NCBI GenBank assembly: GCA_046315175.1 | Contig: JBKDBK010000059.1 | Span: 1 to 46,615, forward strand | Direction: 5' to 3' | From: UBA8828 sp046315175 | Lineage (GTDB): Bacteria > Verrucomicrobiota > Verrucomicrobiia > Opitutales > UBA953 | Length of the DNA: 46,615 nucleotides | Program-made: the position numbers and the translations under genes | Shown: positions 15,286-31,602 of the stretch, piece after piece | Layout of the letters: each line of letters starts with the position of its first letter | Numbering within the stretch: the stretch's first letter is position 1 | Notes under the pieces: model-generated | What the model saw: the letters and a program-made list of their open reading frames with translations, nothing else | Databases searched by the model: none | What the model was told of the DNA's origin: nothing

Positions 15286-16073
15286 GGCTCGGTCCAGGGA
15301 CGGAAGCGGCGCTCGGCCTCGGGGAGAAGGGCCTGGAGGCGGGCAACCCGGGTGGAGTCGGAGGGGTGGGTGGAGAGGAACTCGGGGGGCTTGACGCCGC
15401 CCTCCTGGGAGAAGCCGCGCCAGAAGGCGACGGCGGCGGCGGGGCGGTAGCCGGCGCGGGCCATGTAGAAGAGGCCGAGGTGGTCGGCCTCGTTCTCATG
15501 GTGGCGGCTGTAGGGCAGGATGAGGCCGAGGCTGGCGGCGGCGCCGTAGACGGCGAGGGCCTCCTGGCGGCGGCCGGAGGACTTGTCGCGCATGGATTGG
15601 TCGAGGGCGACGGCACCGAGGGCGGCGAGGAGGCGCTGGGAGACGCGCTCGTTGCCGTGGCGGCAGACGACGTGGGCGACCTCGTGGGCAAGGACGACGG
15701 CGATGGCGTCGTCGCTGGTCGCGAGGCGGAACATGCCGGAATGGAAGCCGATGCGGCCTCCCGGGAGCGCGAAGGCGTTGGGGGTGTCGTCGGCGATGAC
15801 GGCGACCTCCCAGGCGGAGGGAGGCGGGAGGGTGGGGTCGCCGAAGTCGGGATCGGTGCGGGCGGCGTCGATGACGCGGGCCGCGATGGCTCGGACGCGG
15901 GCCTGGGCGAGGGGATCCTTGGACCGGGGCATCGACCGGAAGGCGTCCGCGGCCTCGGCGGCGAGCGCGGACTCGTCGGCCAGGTTGAGTTGGCTGCGAC
16001 CGCTGCCGGGAACGGTGCGGCAGGCGGCGAGCAGGGCGGCGAGCAGGAGGGCGCCGGCGATCCGGCGGGTCAT
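15249..16073 (-). CDS. M48-family metallopeptidase lipoprotein
   Basis: 274 residues with a lipoprotein signal peptide (lipobox LAAC, Cys18). The zinc site is HEVAH (130-134) in VVLAHEVAHVVCRHG, with the ENEAD motif (193-197) supplying the third ligand, as in BepA/LoiP/YcaL-type periplasmic proteases. NAFALPGGRIGFHSGM upstream is characteristic. It is expected to be membrane-anchored in the periplasm, where such proteases help outer-membrane protein quality control. The ATG overlaps the BY-kinase stop (ATGA), making it the last gene of the export operon. It overlaps sppA tail to tail. Confidence 0.93.
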   Translation of the reverse strand: MTRRIAGALLLAALLAACRTVPGSGRSQLNLADESALAAEAADAFRSMPRSKDPLAQARVRAIAARVIDAARTDPDFGDPTLPPPSAWEVAVIADDTPNAFALPGGRIGFHSGMFRLATSDDAIAVVLAHEVAHVVCRHGNERVSQRLLAALGAVALDQSMRDKSSGRRQEALAVYGAAASLGLILPYSRHHENEADHLGLFYMARAGYRPAAAVAFWRGFSQEGGVKPPEFLSTHPSDSTRVARLQALLPEAERRFRPWTEPQRASTPTGPIR

Positions 16074-18349
16074 GCCTTGCCGGCGGTATCCGCGCCCGGC
16101 GCGGGCGCGGGGGCCGCGGCGGACTCGGGGGCCCCGTAGTACTTCTTGTACGAGGAGTCGTAGCTGTCGGTGTAGAAGGCCGCCATGCGGGTGACCATGG
16201 AGTTGAGGACGGCGCCGACGATGGGGACGCCGGCCTCGCGGAGGCGGGCGATGCAGGAGAGGGCGTTGCGCTTCTTCACCATGTTAAAGCGGACGACGTA
16301 GATGACGCCGTCGACCTTGGGGACGAGATGGAGGGCGTCGGAGACGGCGCCGAGAGGCGGGGTGTCGATGAAGATGCGGTCGTAGCGGCCGCGAAGCTCC
16401 GTGATCATCTCGGCGAAGCGGGGGCTGTTGATGACCTGGGTGGGGTTCTTGCAGACACTGCCGACGGGAAGGACGTCGAGGCCGGGCTCGAGGTCGCGGA
16501 TGATGGCCTGGTCGAGCGAGAGGGTCTCGTTGAAGTACTGGCTGATGCCGGCCTCGGAGTCGATGCCCACGGAGGCGGCGACGTTGGGGAGGCGCAAGTC
16601 GCCGTCGATGACGAGGACCCTCTCGCCGTGCTGGGCGAAGGTGAGGGCGATGTTGGTCGTGACGAAGGTCTTTCCCTCGCCGGGGCGGGTGGAGGTGGTG
16701 ATGAGGACCTTGGCGCCGGCGGCGGCCGGGTTGATCTTCATCACGGAGTGGATGGCGCGGAGGGACTCGATGGCCATGCGGTCCTTGCCTTGGCGGCCGA
16801 GGAGCGAGCGGTCGGGACCGAAGGTCTGGCGGACGCGGGGAACGGTGCCAAGGAGGGGGAGCCCGAGCCCGCCCTCGATGTCGGACGCGGACTTGATGCG
16901 GTCGTCCATGACCCCGAGGAGGATGACGAGGCCGATGCCGAAGGCGCCGCCGAGGCCAAGGCCGATGAAAACGTTGAGGTAGTAGTTCTTGTTGATCGGC
17001 CGGTCGGACACGCTGGGCGAGTCGAGGATGCGGACGGAGGTGGAGGTGCCGGTGGTGGAGGTGCGCAGCTTGGCGTCCTCGTAGCTGAGCTTGAGGCGGC
17101 CGAGGAACTCCTCGCCGAGGCGGATGTCCTTCTCGATGCGCTCAAGCTCGACGTTGGCGTTCTGGAGGCGGGCGATTTCGGACTCCTTGGCCTGGAGGGC
17201 GCGCTCGACGGAGACCATGCGCTGCTGGGCGGTGGCGCGCTGGCCGCTGATGCGGCTGACGGCCTGGTCGGTGGCGATGGCGAGCTCCTTGCGGACAACC
17301 TCGGCCTGCTCGCGGGTGAGGCGGAGGGTCGGGTGGCTGTCGGTGTACTTCTCGACCATGGTCTGGAGGGTGACCTCCAGCTCGGTGCGGCGGTTGGAGA
17401 GGAGGTTGACGCGGTCGTCGCCCCTGACCAGCGGGATGAGCAGGAGGTCCTTGCCCGAGGCGCGGCTCTCCTCGATCTGCTGCCAGACGATGGCGAGCTC
17501 GTCGATCTGCTTGCGGACCTCCTCGCGGTCGCGGACGAGGCTGGCGCGCTCGGAGCCGAGGGTGTTGGTGTCGCGGGCGATGGAGAGCATCTTCTCGCGC
17601 TGCACGAGCTCGTTCTTCTCTCGGTAAAGGCGGTTGAGTCGCTCCTCGAGGGACTCGATCTCGACGCGGGCCTTCTCGACCAGGGGGTTGGTGACGGTGA
17701 GGCGCTCGTCCTCGCTGTTCTTCTGGATGGCCTCGCAGAAGAGGCGGGCGACCTGGCGGGCGAGGTCGCGGTCGGGGTGGGTGAACTGAACGTTGACGAC
17801 GAGGGTGGCGCGCTGGGGGGCGATGGCGCGCTGGCGGCCGAAGACCTCCTGGGAGGTGAGGGGACCGGTGAAGATGTTGCCGCCCTGGTAAGGCTCGAGT
17901 ACGGCCTTGCGCTCGCCGGCGGTGAGGCGTCGCTCCACCGCCTCGATGATGCCGCCGCTCTTCATGACCTCGACCGCGGTGTTGAAGTCCTCGGTCGACA
18001 TGATGGCGTAGATTTCCTCGCCCGCGCCGCGGCCGGCGATGTTGGGCGCGAACTTGTAGACGCGGAGGCGGCCGTTGGCCTGGTACTCAGGGGTGGCGTT
18101 GACGGTGTAGATGAGGGCGGCGGTGACGAAGACGAGGATGGAGAGGACGAGGTACCACATCCGCTCCCGCACCATCATCAGGTAGTTGGAGAGCGGGTTG
18201 GGGGACTGGCCGGAGCCGTACCCATAGCCGGCGTAGCCGCCGTACTGGCCGTAGCCGGCATAACCGCCGTAGCCGACGCCGCCGTAGCCGACGCCGCCGT
18301 AGCCGCTGTTGCCGTAGCCGTAGTCCTTGCCGGGGTTGGAGGGCGCCAT
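16070..18349 (-). CDS. Wzc-like polysaccharide co-polymerase and tyrosine autokinase
   Basis: 759 residues. Order: an unusual Gly/Tyr-rich cytoplasmic tail (10-46, 11 tyrosines), TM1 (66-84), a Wzz-type periplasmic region with long coiled coils (about 220-430), TM2 (459-481), then a BY-kinase domain with Walker A TRPGEGKT (554-561), Walker A' VLVIDGDLRLP (578-588) and Walker B IFIDTPP (659-665). The C-terminus carries a tyrosine cluster (Y726, Y730, Y734, Y737, Y738) as in Wzc/EpsB kinases. It controls chain length and export of exopolysaccharide through phosphorylation cycles. It starts 6 bp after the Wza-like gene. Confidence 0.95.
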   Translation of the reverse strand: MAPSNPGKDYGYGNSGYGGVGYGGVGYGGYAGYGQYGGYAGYGYGSGQSPNPLSNYLMMVRERMWYLVLSILVFVTAALIYTVNATPEYQANGRLRVYKFAPNIAGRGAGEEIYAIMSTEDFNTAVEVMKSGGIIEAVERRLTAGERKAVLEPYQGGNIFTGPLTSQEVFGRQRAIAPQRATLVVNVQFTHPDRDLARQVARLFCEAIQKNSEDERLTVTNPLVEKARVEIESLEERLNRLYREKNELVQREKMLSIARDTNTLGSERASLVRDREEVRKQIDELAIVWQQIEESRASGKDLLLIPLVRGDDRVNLLSNRRTELEVTLQTMVEKYTDSHPTLRLTREQAEVVRKELAIATDQAVSRISGQRATAQQRMVSVERALQAKESEIARLQNANVELERIEKDIRLGEEFLGRLKLSYEDAKLRTSTTGTSTSVRILDSPSVSDRPINKNYYLNVFIGLGLGGAFGIGLVILLGVMDDRIKSASDIEGGLGLPLLGTVPRVRQTFGPDRSLLGRQGKDRMAIESLRAIHSVMKINPAAAGAKVLITTSTRPGEGKTFVTTNIALTFAQHGERVLVIDGDLRLPNVAASVGIDSEAGISQYFNETLSLDQAIIRDLEPGLDVLPVGSVCKNPTQVINSPRFAEMITELRGRYDRIFIDTPPLGAVSDALHLVPKVDGVIYVVRFNMVKKRNALSCIARLREAGVPIVGAVLNSMVTRMAAFYTDSYDSSYKKYYGAPESAAAPAPAPGADTAGKA

Positions 18350-18355
18350 GATGAA

Positions 18356-18997
18356 TCAGATGCGGCTCTCGCGGACGAAGATGTGGTCGTCGTCCTCGAG
18401 GGGGATGTCGGGCGACTCGCCGAGGTCGATCTTGCGCACATCGACCTCAAGCGTGCGGAGCGAGCCGTCGGGCTGGCGGCGGCGCAGGACGACGGCGGTG
18501 CGGTTGCCGCCCCGGAGGATGCCGCCGGCGGAGGCGAGGGCCTTCTTGAGGGTGAGGGTCTCCTCGGGGGGGATGGGGATGGCGCCGTTGCGACCGACGG
18601 AGCCGTCGACGTAGACGCGGCGCTCGGCGTAGCCGCGGATCTCCACCGTGACGACGGGCGACTTGAAGAACTTGGCGAAGCGGGCGGCGAGGACGGCCTG
18701 GGCCTCGGTCATGGTGAGACCGGCGACCTTGACCAAGCTGCCCTGGCCGAGGAAGGGAATATCGATGGTGCCGTCCGGATTGATGCGACGCTCGACAAAG
18801 GTGTCGTTCTCGTTGAGAACGCCGACCCGGACGAAATCGCGGGCGCGGAGGCGGTAGGAGACCTGCTCCGCGACCGTGGCCGAGGGGTCGACCGAGGGGG
18901 CGGGCAGGGAGTTGGTCTCCTCAACGGGCCCGGCGCAGCCGGCGAGGGCGAGGAACAGGGCTGCGGCGGACGAGTGAAGAGCGCGTCGGACAGACAT
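18356..18997 (-). CDS. Wza-like polysaccharide export lipoprotein
   Basis: 213 residues from MSVRRALHSS, with a lipobox ending at Cys21 (LALAGC). A poly_export domain (about 46-128: YRLRARDFVRVGVLNENDTF, then NPDGTIDIPFLG and VAGLTMTEAQ) is followed by one SLBB-like domain (about 130-205: VYVDGSVGRNGAI ... LTLKKALASAGGI). It forms the outer-membrane/periplasmic export channel partner of the downstream Wzc-like kinase. It is shorter than E. coli Wza and lacks the C-terminal membrane helix, so a separate beta-barrel may complete the pore; the upstream gene is a candidate. The longer upstream frame was trimmed at the lipoprotein start. Confidence 0.92.
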   Translation of the reverse strand: MSVRRALHSSAAALFLALAGCAGPVEETNSLPAPSVDPSATVAEQVSYRLRARDFVRVGVLNENDTFVERRINPDGTIDIPFLGQGSLVKVAGLTMTEAQAVLAARFAKFFKSPVVTVEIRGYAERRVYVDGSVGRNGAIPIPPEETLTLKKALASAGGILRGGNRTAVVLRRRQPDGSLRTLEVDVRKIDLGESPDIPLEDDDHIFVRESRI

Positions 18998-19035
18998 GGG
19001 AAAAGGAAAGGCGCCGGATGCCACCCGGGCTGGGA

Positions 19036-20244
19036 TTACCAGCGCAGGGAAGCCTCGAGGCTGACCAGGTTGACGTTGTACTCGACGGGTTCGAGGGTGC
19101 GGCTGAAGGAGTAATTGGCGCCGAAGGACCAGTGGTCGTCGGGCCTGTAAGTCAGGCCGAGGGAAACAGTGACGGCGCGGACGTCGGTGGAGCCGTTGAC
19201 GTTGGGGGCGAGCGGGTCGACCACCCGGTCGACGGAGTAGTCGGAATAGCCGAGACGGAAGGAGGATCGCCAAGCCTCGCTGTTGGCGTGGTTGAGACCG
19301 TAGCTAAGGCGCAGGGCGTCGCTGACGGAGCCGGTGGGGGAGGTGGTGGCCTCCTGGCCGACGCTGAAGGACTGGTCGAGCTTGTCGGTGATGGAGTGGG
19401 TCAGGCTGAGGGTGTACGAGGGCGAGTCGCTCTTGAAGCCGAAGTCATACTCGGTGCTCTGGAGGCCGGCCTTGAACTCGCCCTGGAGTTTCTCGGTGGG
19501 CTGGTAGCTCAGGTTGATTCCGTAGAAGGACCGGTCGTAGGACCAGCGGAAGACTCCGGTGTTGGGGTCGTGGATATCGGTGCTGCTGAAGTCGAAGGAC
19601 AGACCGGTGACGAGCTTCTCGGTTTGCTTGAATCGCAGGTCGAGGGGAATGCCGAAGCCCTTGGAATTGATGAGGCTGGAGAGGCTGCTTTGGTTGTAGT
19701 AGCGAACCGCGGTGTTGCGAGCGCCGAGGGTGGCGGACAACTTCTCGGTGAAACCGTAGGTGAACGACAGGCTTTGGCTGGCGGAGGACTGGCGAACGAG
19801 CGTGGCGATTTCGCCGACGAGGGCCTGGAATTCGGCGTTATTGCGCGCGGTCTCGACGTAGGAGGCGCCGAAGGAGACGAGGAGGGGGCCGCCGCCGTCG
19901 TAGTTGGCGGAGAGGGCGAGCGCGTCCTGCTCATCGTCGAGGGAGCTGAGTTTCGAGTCGACGAAGTCGACGTAGGTGCGGGCGAGGGTGAGGGAGGCGG
20001 AGAGAGGGAGGTCCTTGCCGTACTGGAAGTCGAGACCCGGGGTAAGCTCGAGGCTGAGGCCCTGATCGGGGAGAGGGCCTGGATTCGGGCGGTAGAAAAG
20101 GTTGTCGGTGTACTCGGCCTTGGCCTTGGCGGTCAGGAACATGTCCAGCTCGGACCCGATGCGGAGGATGGGCGATTCGGGGGGCCAGCCGGCGTTCAGG
20201 AGACTGGCACCTAGGAGAAGGGGAAGGGCAACGGAGGTTTTCAT
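19036..20244 (-). CDS. Outer-membrane beta-barrel protein of the export operon
   Basis: 402 residues with a signal peptide (MKTSVALPLLLGASLLNAG). The remainder is alternating amphipathic beta-strands with frequent aromatic girdle residues (YTDNLFYRPN; LSFTYGFTEKLSATLGARN; LSYQPTEKLQGEFKAGLQ). The C-terminus is the barrel assembly signal LEASLRW with a terminal aromatic. It resembles the outer-membrane barrels found in exopolysaccharide clusters. It precedes the Wza-like gene by 38 bp and is the first gene of the operon, beginning 109 bp after rpoC. Confidence 0.85.
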   Translation of the reverse strand: MKTSVALPLLLGASLLNAGWPPESPILRIGSELDMFLTAKAKAEYTDNLFYRPNPGPLPDQGLSLELTPGLDFQYGKDLPLSASLTLARTYVDFVDSKLSSLDDEQDALALSANYDGGGPLLVSFGASYVETARNNAEFQALVGEIATLVRQSSASQSLSFTYGFTEKLSATLGARNTAVRYYNQSSLSSLINSKGFGIPLDLRFKQTEKLVTGLSFDFSSTDIHDPNTGVFRWSYDRSFYGINLSYQPTEKLQGEFKAGLQSTEYDFGFKSDSPSYTLSLTHSITDKLDQSFSVGQEATTSPTGSVSDALRLSYGLNHANSEAWRSSFRLGYSDYSVDRVVDPLAPNVNGSTDVRAVTVSLGLTYRPDDHWSFGANYSFSRTLEPVEYNVNLVSLEASLRW

Positions 20245-20300
20245 CCGGGTTTATGTGGGGTGTGACGGCAGGCTAAGGAAGGAAAGGGGCTAAGCAACAC

Positions 20301-20321
20301 GAAATACCCCCCCATTGGGGG
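20301..20321 (-). terminator. Weak hairpin after rpoC
   Basis: CCCCC-ATT-GGGGG stem followed on the minus strand by GGTATTTCG. The U-tract is poor, so read-through from rpoC into the export operon is possible. No other terminator lies in the 109-bp gap. Confidence 0.4.
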
Positions 20322-20353
20322 CTTCTATTCGGGTTGTCTGGGGTTTTCTGGGG

Positions 20354-24685
<4,332 letters not shown>

Positions 24686-24708
24686 TTTCGTGAGGGGTGG
24701 GGGTGGGG

Positions 24709-28557
<3,849 letters not shown>

Positions 28558-28640
28558 GGCGGGAAGGCGGTGGTGGGCTTGGAAGTTGGTTTGCCCCGGT
28601 TGCGGACGGGGCGGCCGTTGGGAATCAGCGGGGGGCGGGA

Positions 28641-28695
28641 CGGACCCCGGGGGGTCCGGCCGCGCCCCGCTCTCAGGCGGCGCGCGGGAGCGCGC
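28641..28695 (-). promoter_or_regulatory. Two hairpins in the rplL-rpoB spacer; candidate attenuator or processing site
   Basis: GCGCGC-GGGA-GCGCGC (28680-28695) begins 6 nt past the rplL stop. CGGACCCC-GG-GGGGTCCG (28641-28658) follows. Neither is trailed by a U-tract. The position matches the spacer where many bacteria reduce or process the transcript ahead of rpoBC. Confidence 0.5.
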
Positions 28696-28701
28696 GGGGC
28701 G

Positions 28702-29085
28702 TCACTTGACCTCGACGACGGCGCCGGCGGCCTTGAGCTTGGCCTCCAGGTCCTTCGCCTCGTCCTTGGAGACGCCTTCCTTGACGGGCTTGGGCGCGCT
28801 CTCGACGAGGTCCTTGGCCTCCTTGAGGCCGAGGCCGGTGATGGCGCGGACCTCCTTGATGACGTTGATGGCGTTGGGGCCCTTCTCCTTGAGGATGACG
28901 TCGAAGGACGTCTTCTCCTCGGCGGGGGCTCCGGCCTCGGCGGCGGCGCCGGCGGCGACGGCGACCACGGGGGCGGCGGCGCTGACGCCCCACTTGGCCT
29001 CGAGGTCCTTGACGAGGGCGGCGATGTCGATGACCGACTGGGCGCTCAGCCACTCGATGACTTGTTCCTTGGTGATGTTGCTCAT
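28702..29085 (-). CDS. rplL: 50S ribosomal protein L7/L12
   Basis: 127 residues. N-terminal dimerisation domain (1-35), Ala/Val-rich hinge (AAAPVVAVAAGAAAEAGAPA, about 36-55) and C-terminal factor-binding domain (EKTSFDVILKE ... VIKEVRAITGLGLKEAKDLVE). It is the multicopy stalk protein that recruits translation factors. AAGGA lies 9 nt before the ATG, one of the few plausible Shine-Dalgarno sites in this cluster, consistent with a need for extra L12. Hairpin-rich spacers flank it on both sides. Confidence 0.98.
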   Translation of the reverse strand: MSNITKEQVIEWLSAQSVIDIAALVKDLEAKWGVSAAAPVVAVAAGAAAEAGAPAEEKTSFDVILKEKGPNAINVIKEVRAITGLGLKEAKDLVESAPKPVKEGVSKDEAKDLEAKLKAAGAVVEVK

Positions 29086-29110
29086 GTTGGTGGTTCCTTG
29101 AACGGTTCGC

Positions 29111-29217
29111 GACCCGCGAGGGTCATTTGAGGGCCGGGGCCCCGAACCAGGGTTCGTTGGTGGGTTGGGTTGGGTTTGGGTTGGTTTCCCCGCCTCGCCC
29201 GGGCCGACGCGGCCCGG
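29111..29217 (-). promoter_or_regulatory. Hairpins and GGGTT tract in the rplJ-rplL spacer
   Basis: GACCC-GCGA-GGGTC (29111-29124), CGAACC-AG-GGTTCG (29143-29156) and CCGGGCC-GACGC-GGCCCGG (29199-29217) can form. Between the last two, the plus strand at 29162-29180 is GGGTTGGGTTGGGTTTGGG; the mRNA strand is thus CCCAACC repeats. No U-tract is seen. The role is unknown, possibly setting rplJ:rplL ratio. Confidence 0.4.
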
Positions 29218-29235
29218 ATCCGGCGGAAAGGGGGT

Positions 29236-29736
29236 TCAGGCGGCGGGGGAGGCGGCCTTCTCGGCGGCCTCGCTCTTGGCGACGAGGATCCGGACCACGG
29301 AGGTGGCCGGGGTGGAGAGGAGGGCGAGCAGCTGGGCCCGGATGACCTCGAGGGAGGGCAGCTTGGAGAGGGCCTCGATGTCCTTCGCGGAGAGGAGCTT
29401 GGCGTCGAGGACGCCGGCCTTGACCTCGAGCTTGGAGAAGTCCTTGAAGAACTTGACCAGGATCTTGGCGACGCCGGAGGGGTTGTCGCCGCCGGTGACA
29501 AGGGCGGTGTGGCCGGACAGGTGGCCGTCGAGGCTGGGCAGGTTGGCCTGCTTGGCCGCGATGGACAGGATGCTGTTCTTGACCACGTGGTACTCGGCCC
29601 CGAGGGGGCGGAGCTGGTTGCGGATGTCGGTCGCGTCCTTGACGGTGACGCCGGTGAAGTTGGCCACCAGGAGGTAGCTCGACTTGGCGAGGTGGCCGGC
29701 GACTTCGTCGACGAGGAATTGCTTTTCGGCGCGCAT
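29236..29736 (-). CDS. rplJ: 50S ribosomal protein L10
   Basis: 166 residues, normal length. The N-terminal globular domain (MRAEKQFLVDEVAGHLAKSS, then VANFTGVTVKDATDIRNQLR) binds 23S rRNA, and the C-terminal helix (SLEVIRAQLLALLSTPATSV) carries the L7/L12 dimers. The gap from rplA is only 35 bp, leaving no room for a long L10-binding leader of the E. coli type, so autogenous control must act elsewhere or differently. The leader CCGACACCC before ATG has no Shine-Dalgarno. Confidence 0.98.
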   Translation of the reverse strand: MRAEKQFLVDEVAGHLAKSSYLLVANFTGVTVKDATDIRNQLRPLGAEYHVVKNSILSIAAKQANLPSLDGHLSGHTALVTGGDNPSGVAKILVKFFKDFSKLEVKAGVLDAKLLSAKDIEALSKLPSLEVIRAQLLALLSTPATSVVRILVAKSEAAEKAASPAA

Positions 29737-29771
29737 GGGTGTCGGTGCGTTCGGAGGGGTTGCGGGGTGGC

Positions 29772-30476
29772 TCAGGCGGCGGGAGCGACGACGGCGCGCA
29801 GCTCGATGCGGATGCCCGGGCTCATGGTGGAGCTGAGGGTGACGGACTTGACGAAGCGGGGGCCGACGAAGCCGGAGGGCTGGGCCTTGGCGAGGGCGCC
29901 GAGCGCGGCGGCGATGTTGGCCTGCAGCTTGTCGGCGGCGAAGGACTTCTTGCCCACGACGATGACGACATTGGCGGTCTTATCCATCTTGAACTCGACG
30001 CGGCCGGCCTTGACCTCGGCGAGGGTCTTGGGGACGTCGTCGGTCACGGTGCCCGACTTGGGATTGGGCATGAGGCCGCGGGGACCGAGGACGCGGGCGA
30101 CCTTGCGGACGTCCTTCATCGCGGGGGTGGTGGAGACGGCGACGTCGAAGTCCATCCAGCCGCCGAGGACCTTGTCGATGAGGTCGTTGAGGCCGGCGGC
30201 GTCGGCGCCGGCGGCGAGGGCCTCCTGGGGATTCTCGGTGAAGACGATGACGCGGATCTTCTTGCCCGAGCCGGCGGGGAGGGAGACGGTGCCGCGGACC
30301 ATCTGGTCGGACTGCTTGGGGTCGACGCCGAGGCAGGCCGAGATCTCGACGGTCTCGTCGAACTTGGCCGAGGGCATCTTCTTGAGGATCTCCGCGGCCT
30401 GGGCGACGGAGTAGGTTTGCGCGAGGTCGGCGGCCTTGGCGGCCTCCCGGTAGCGCTTGCTGGCGTGGGTGTTCAT
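29772..30476 (-). CDS. rplA: 50S ribosomal protein L1
   Basis: 234 residues. Typical L1 blocks: KRYREAAKA at the start, KFDETVEISACLGVDPKQSD, GSGKKIRVIVF, RVLGPRGLMPNPKSGTVTDD and the C-terminal VKSVTLSSTMSPGIRIEL. It binds the L1 stalk of 23S rRNA and assists E-site tRNA release; in many bacteria it represses its own operon. It lies 64 bp after rplK. The leader is C-rich (CCCCTCCCCCTTCCCCCC) with an AGGAG about 13 nt upstream of ATG, too far for an ideal Shine-Dalgarno. Confidence 0.98.
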   Translation of the reverse strand: MNTHASKRYREAAKAADLAQTYSVAQAAEILKKMPSAKFDETVEISACLGVDPKQSDQMVRGTVSLPAGSGKKIRVIVFTENPQEALAAGADAAGLNDLIDKVLGGWMDFDVAVSTTPAMKDVRKVARVLGPRGLMPNPKSGTVTDDVPKTLAEVKAGRVEFKMDKTANVVIVVGKKSFAADKLQANIAAALGALAKAQPSGFVGPRFVKSVTLSSTMSPGIRIELRAVVAPAA

Positions 30477-30540
30477 GGCGACTTGGGGTCTCCTGCGGGT
30501 AGCAGTGTTGGGGTTTGGGTTGGGGGGAAGGGGGAGGGGC

Positions 30541-30966
30541 TCAGCCGACGACCTCGATGCCCATCGAGCGGGCGGTGCCCTCGATCATGCGGGCGGCGTG
30601 CTCGGGGTTGACGGCGTTGAGATCCTTCTTCTTGAGCTCGACGATCTCGAGGACCTGCTTGCGGGTGACCTTGCCGACCTTGTCGCGGTTGGGGACGGCG
30701 GCGCCGGACTCGATCTTCGCGGCCTTCTTGAGGAGGACGGAGGCGGGGGGCGACTTGAGGATGAAGGTGAAGGACTTGTCCTGGAAGACGGAGATGATGA
30801 CGGGCAGGATGAGGCCGGCCTGGTCCTTGGTGCGGGCGTTGAACTCCTTGCAGAACGCCATGATGTTGACGCCCTTGGCGCCGAGGGCGGGGCCGACGGG
30901 AGGGGCGGGGTTGGCAGCCCCGGCGGGGAGCTGGAGGCGGATTTCTCCGACGACTTTCTTGGCCAT
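30541..30966 (-). CDS. rplK: 50S ribosomal protein L11
   Basis: 141 residues, standard length. Motifs: LQLPAGAANPAPPVGPALG, KGVNIMAFCKEFNARTKDQ, PPASVLLKKAA and KDLNAVNPEHAARMIEGTAR with C-terminal SMGIEV. It forms the GTPase-associated centre and is the sensor for RelA stringent signalling. The gap from nusG is 35 bp. Its leader ends CCCGCACCAAC before ATG, nearly identical to the tuf leader end (CCCGCACCACC). Confidence 0.99.
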   Translation of the reverse strand: MAKKVVGEIRLQLPAGAANPAPPVGPALGAKGVNIMAFCKEFNARTKDQAGLILPVIISVFQDKSFTFILKSPPASVLLKKAAKIESGAAVPNRDKVGKVTRKQVLEIVELKKKDLNAVNPEHAARMIEGTARSMGIEVVG

Positions 30967-31001
30967 GTTGGTGCGGGTTTAAGGGTGGGAGGAGGTGAAG
31001 A

Positions 31002-31592
31002 TCAGGAGCGGTCGTCGCGCTCGACCTGCCAGAACTCGAGCTCGACGGGGGTGGGGCGGCCGAAGATGTCGACCGAGACCTGGAGCTTGCCGTGGTCGGC
31101 GTCGGTGCTGTCGACGGTGCCGGAGAGGTTCATCATGGGGCCGTCGGTGATCTTGACGCGCTCGCCGACGGCGAAGCTGACCTTGGGGAGGACCTTGTTC
31201 TCGTTCTCCTCGACCTGCTCGAGGATGGAGCGGATCTCGGCCTCCTTGAGGGCGACGGGGTTGTCGCCGCCGATGAGGCCCATCACGCCGTCGAGCTGCC
31301 GGAGGAAGCTCCAGGTGTACTCGTCGAGCTCGCCGTCGGCGGTGCCGAGGCGGGCGCGGATGAAGAGGTAGCTCGGGTAGAGCTTCACCTTGGTCTGCTT
31401 CTCCTTGCGGTTGCGGGTCTCCTTGACGGTGCGCTCGGGCATCAGGACCTGCTCGATGGAGCCGCGGACGGCGTCGTCGGTGGCCATGGCGCGCTCAATC
31501 GCGCGCTTCACCTTCGCCTCGTTGTTGGAGAAGGTCTGGAGGGTGTACCAGAGGGACTGGCTGGAGACGGGGGCTCGGGAGGCTTCGGACAT
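31002..31592 (-). CDS. nusG: Transcription termination/antitermination factor NusG
   Basis: 196 residues from MSEASRAPV. The NGN domain (about 14-115: WYTLQTFSNNEAKVKRAIER ... KLYPSYLFIRARL) contacts the polymerase clamp. The KOW domain (about 140-190: FAVGERVKITDGPMMNLSGT ... VELEFWQVE) binds Rho or S10. It couples transcription and translation and supports Rho termination. The start was set at the Met 10 bp after the secE stop; the longer upstream frame overlaps secE and is Arg/Pro-rich shadow sequence. Confidence 0.97.
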   Translation of the reverse strand: MSEASRAPVSSQSLWYTLQTFSNNEAKVKRAIERAMATDDAVRGSIEQVLMPERTVKETRNRKEKQTKVKLYPSYLFIRARLGTADGELDEYTWSFLRQLDGVMGLIGGDNPVALKEAEIRSILEQVEENENKVLPKVSFAVGERVKITDGPMMNLSGTVDSTDADHGKLQVSVDIFGRPTPVELEFWQVERDDRS

Positions 31593-31602
31593 GGTTGGGG
31601 TC

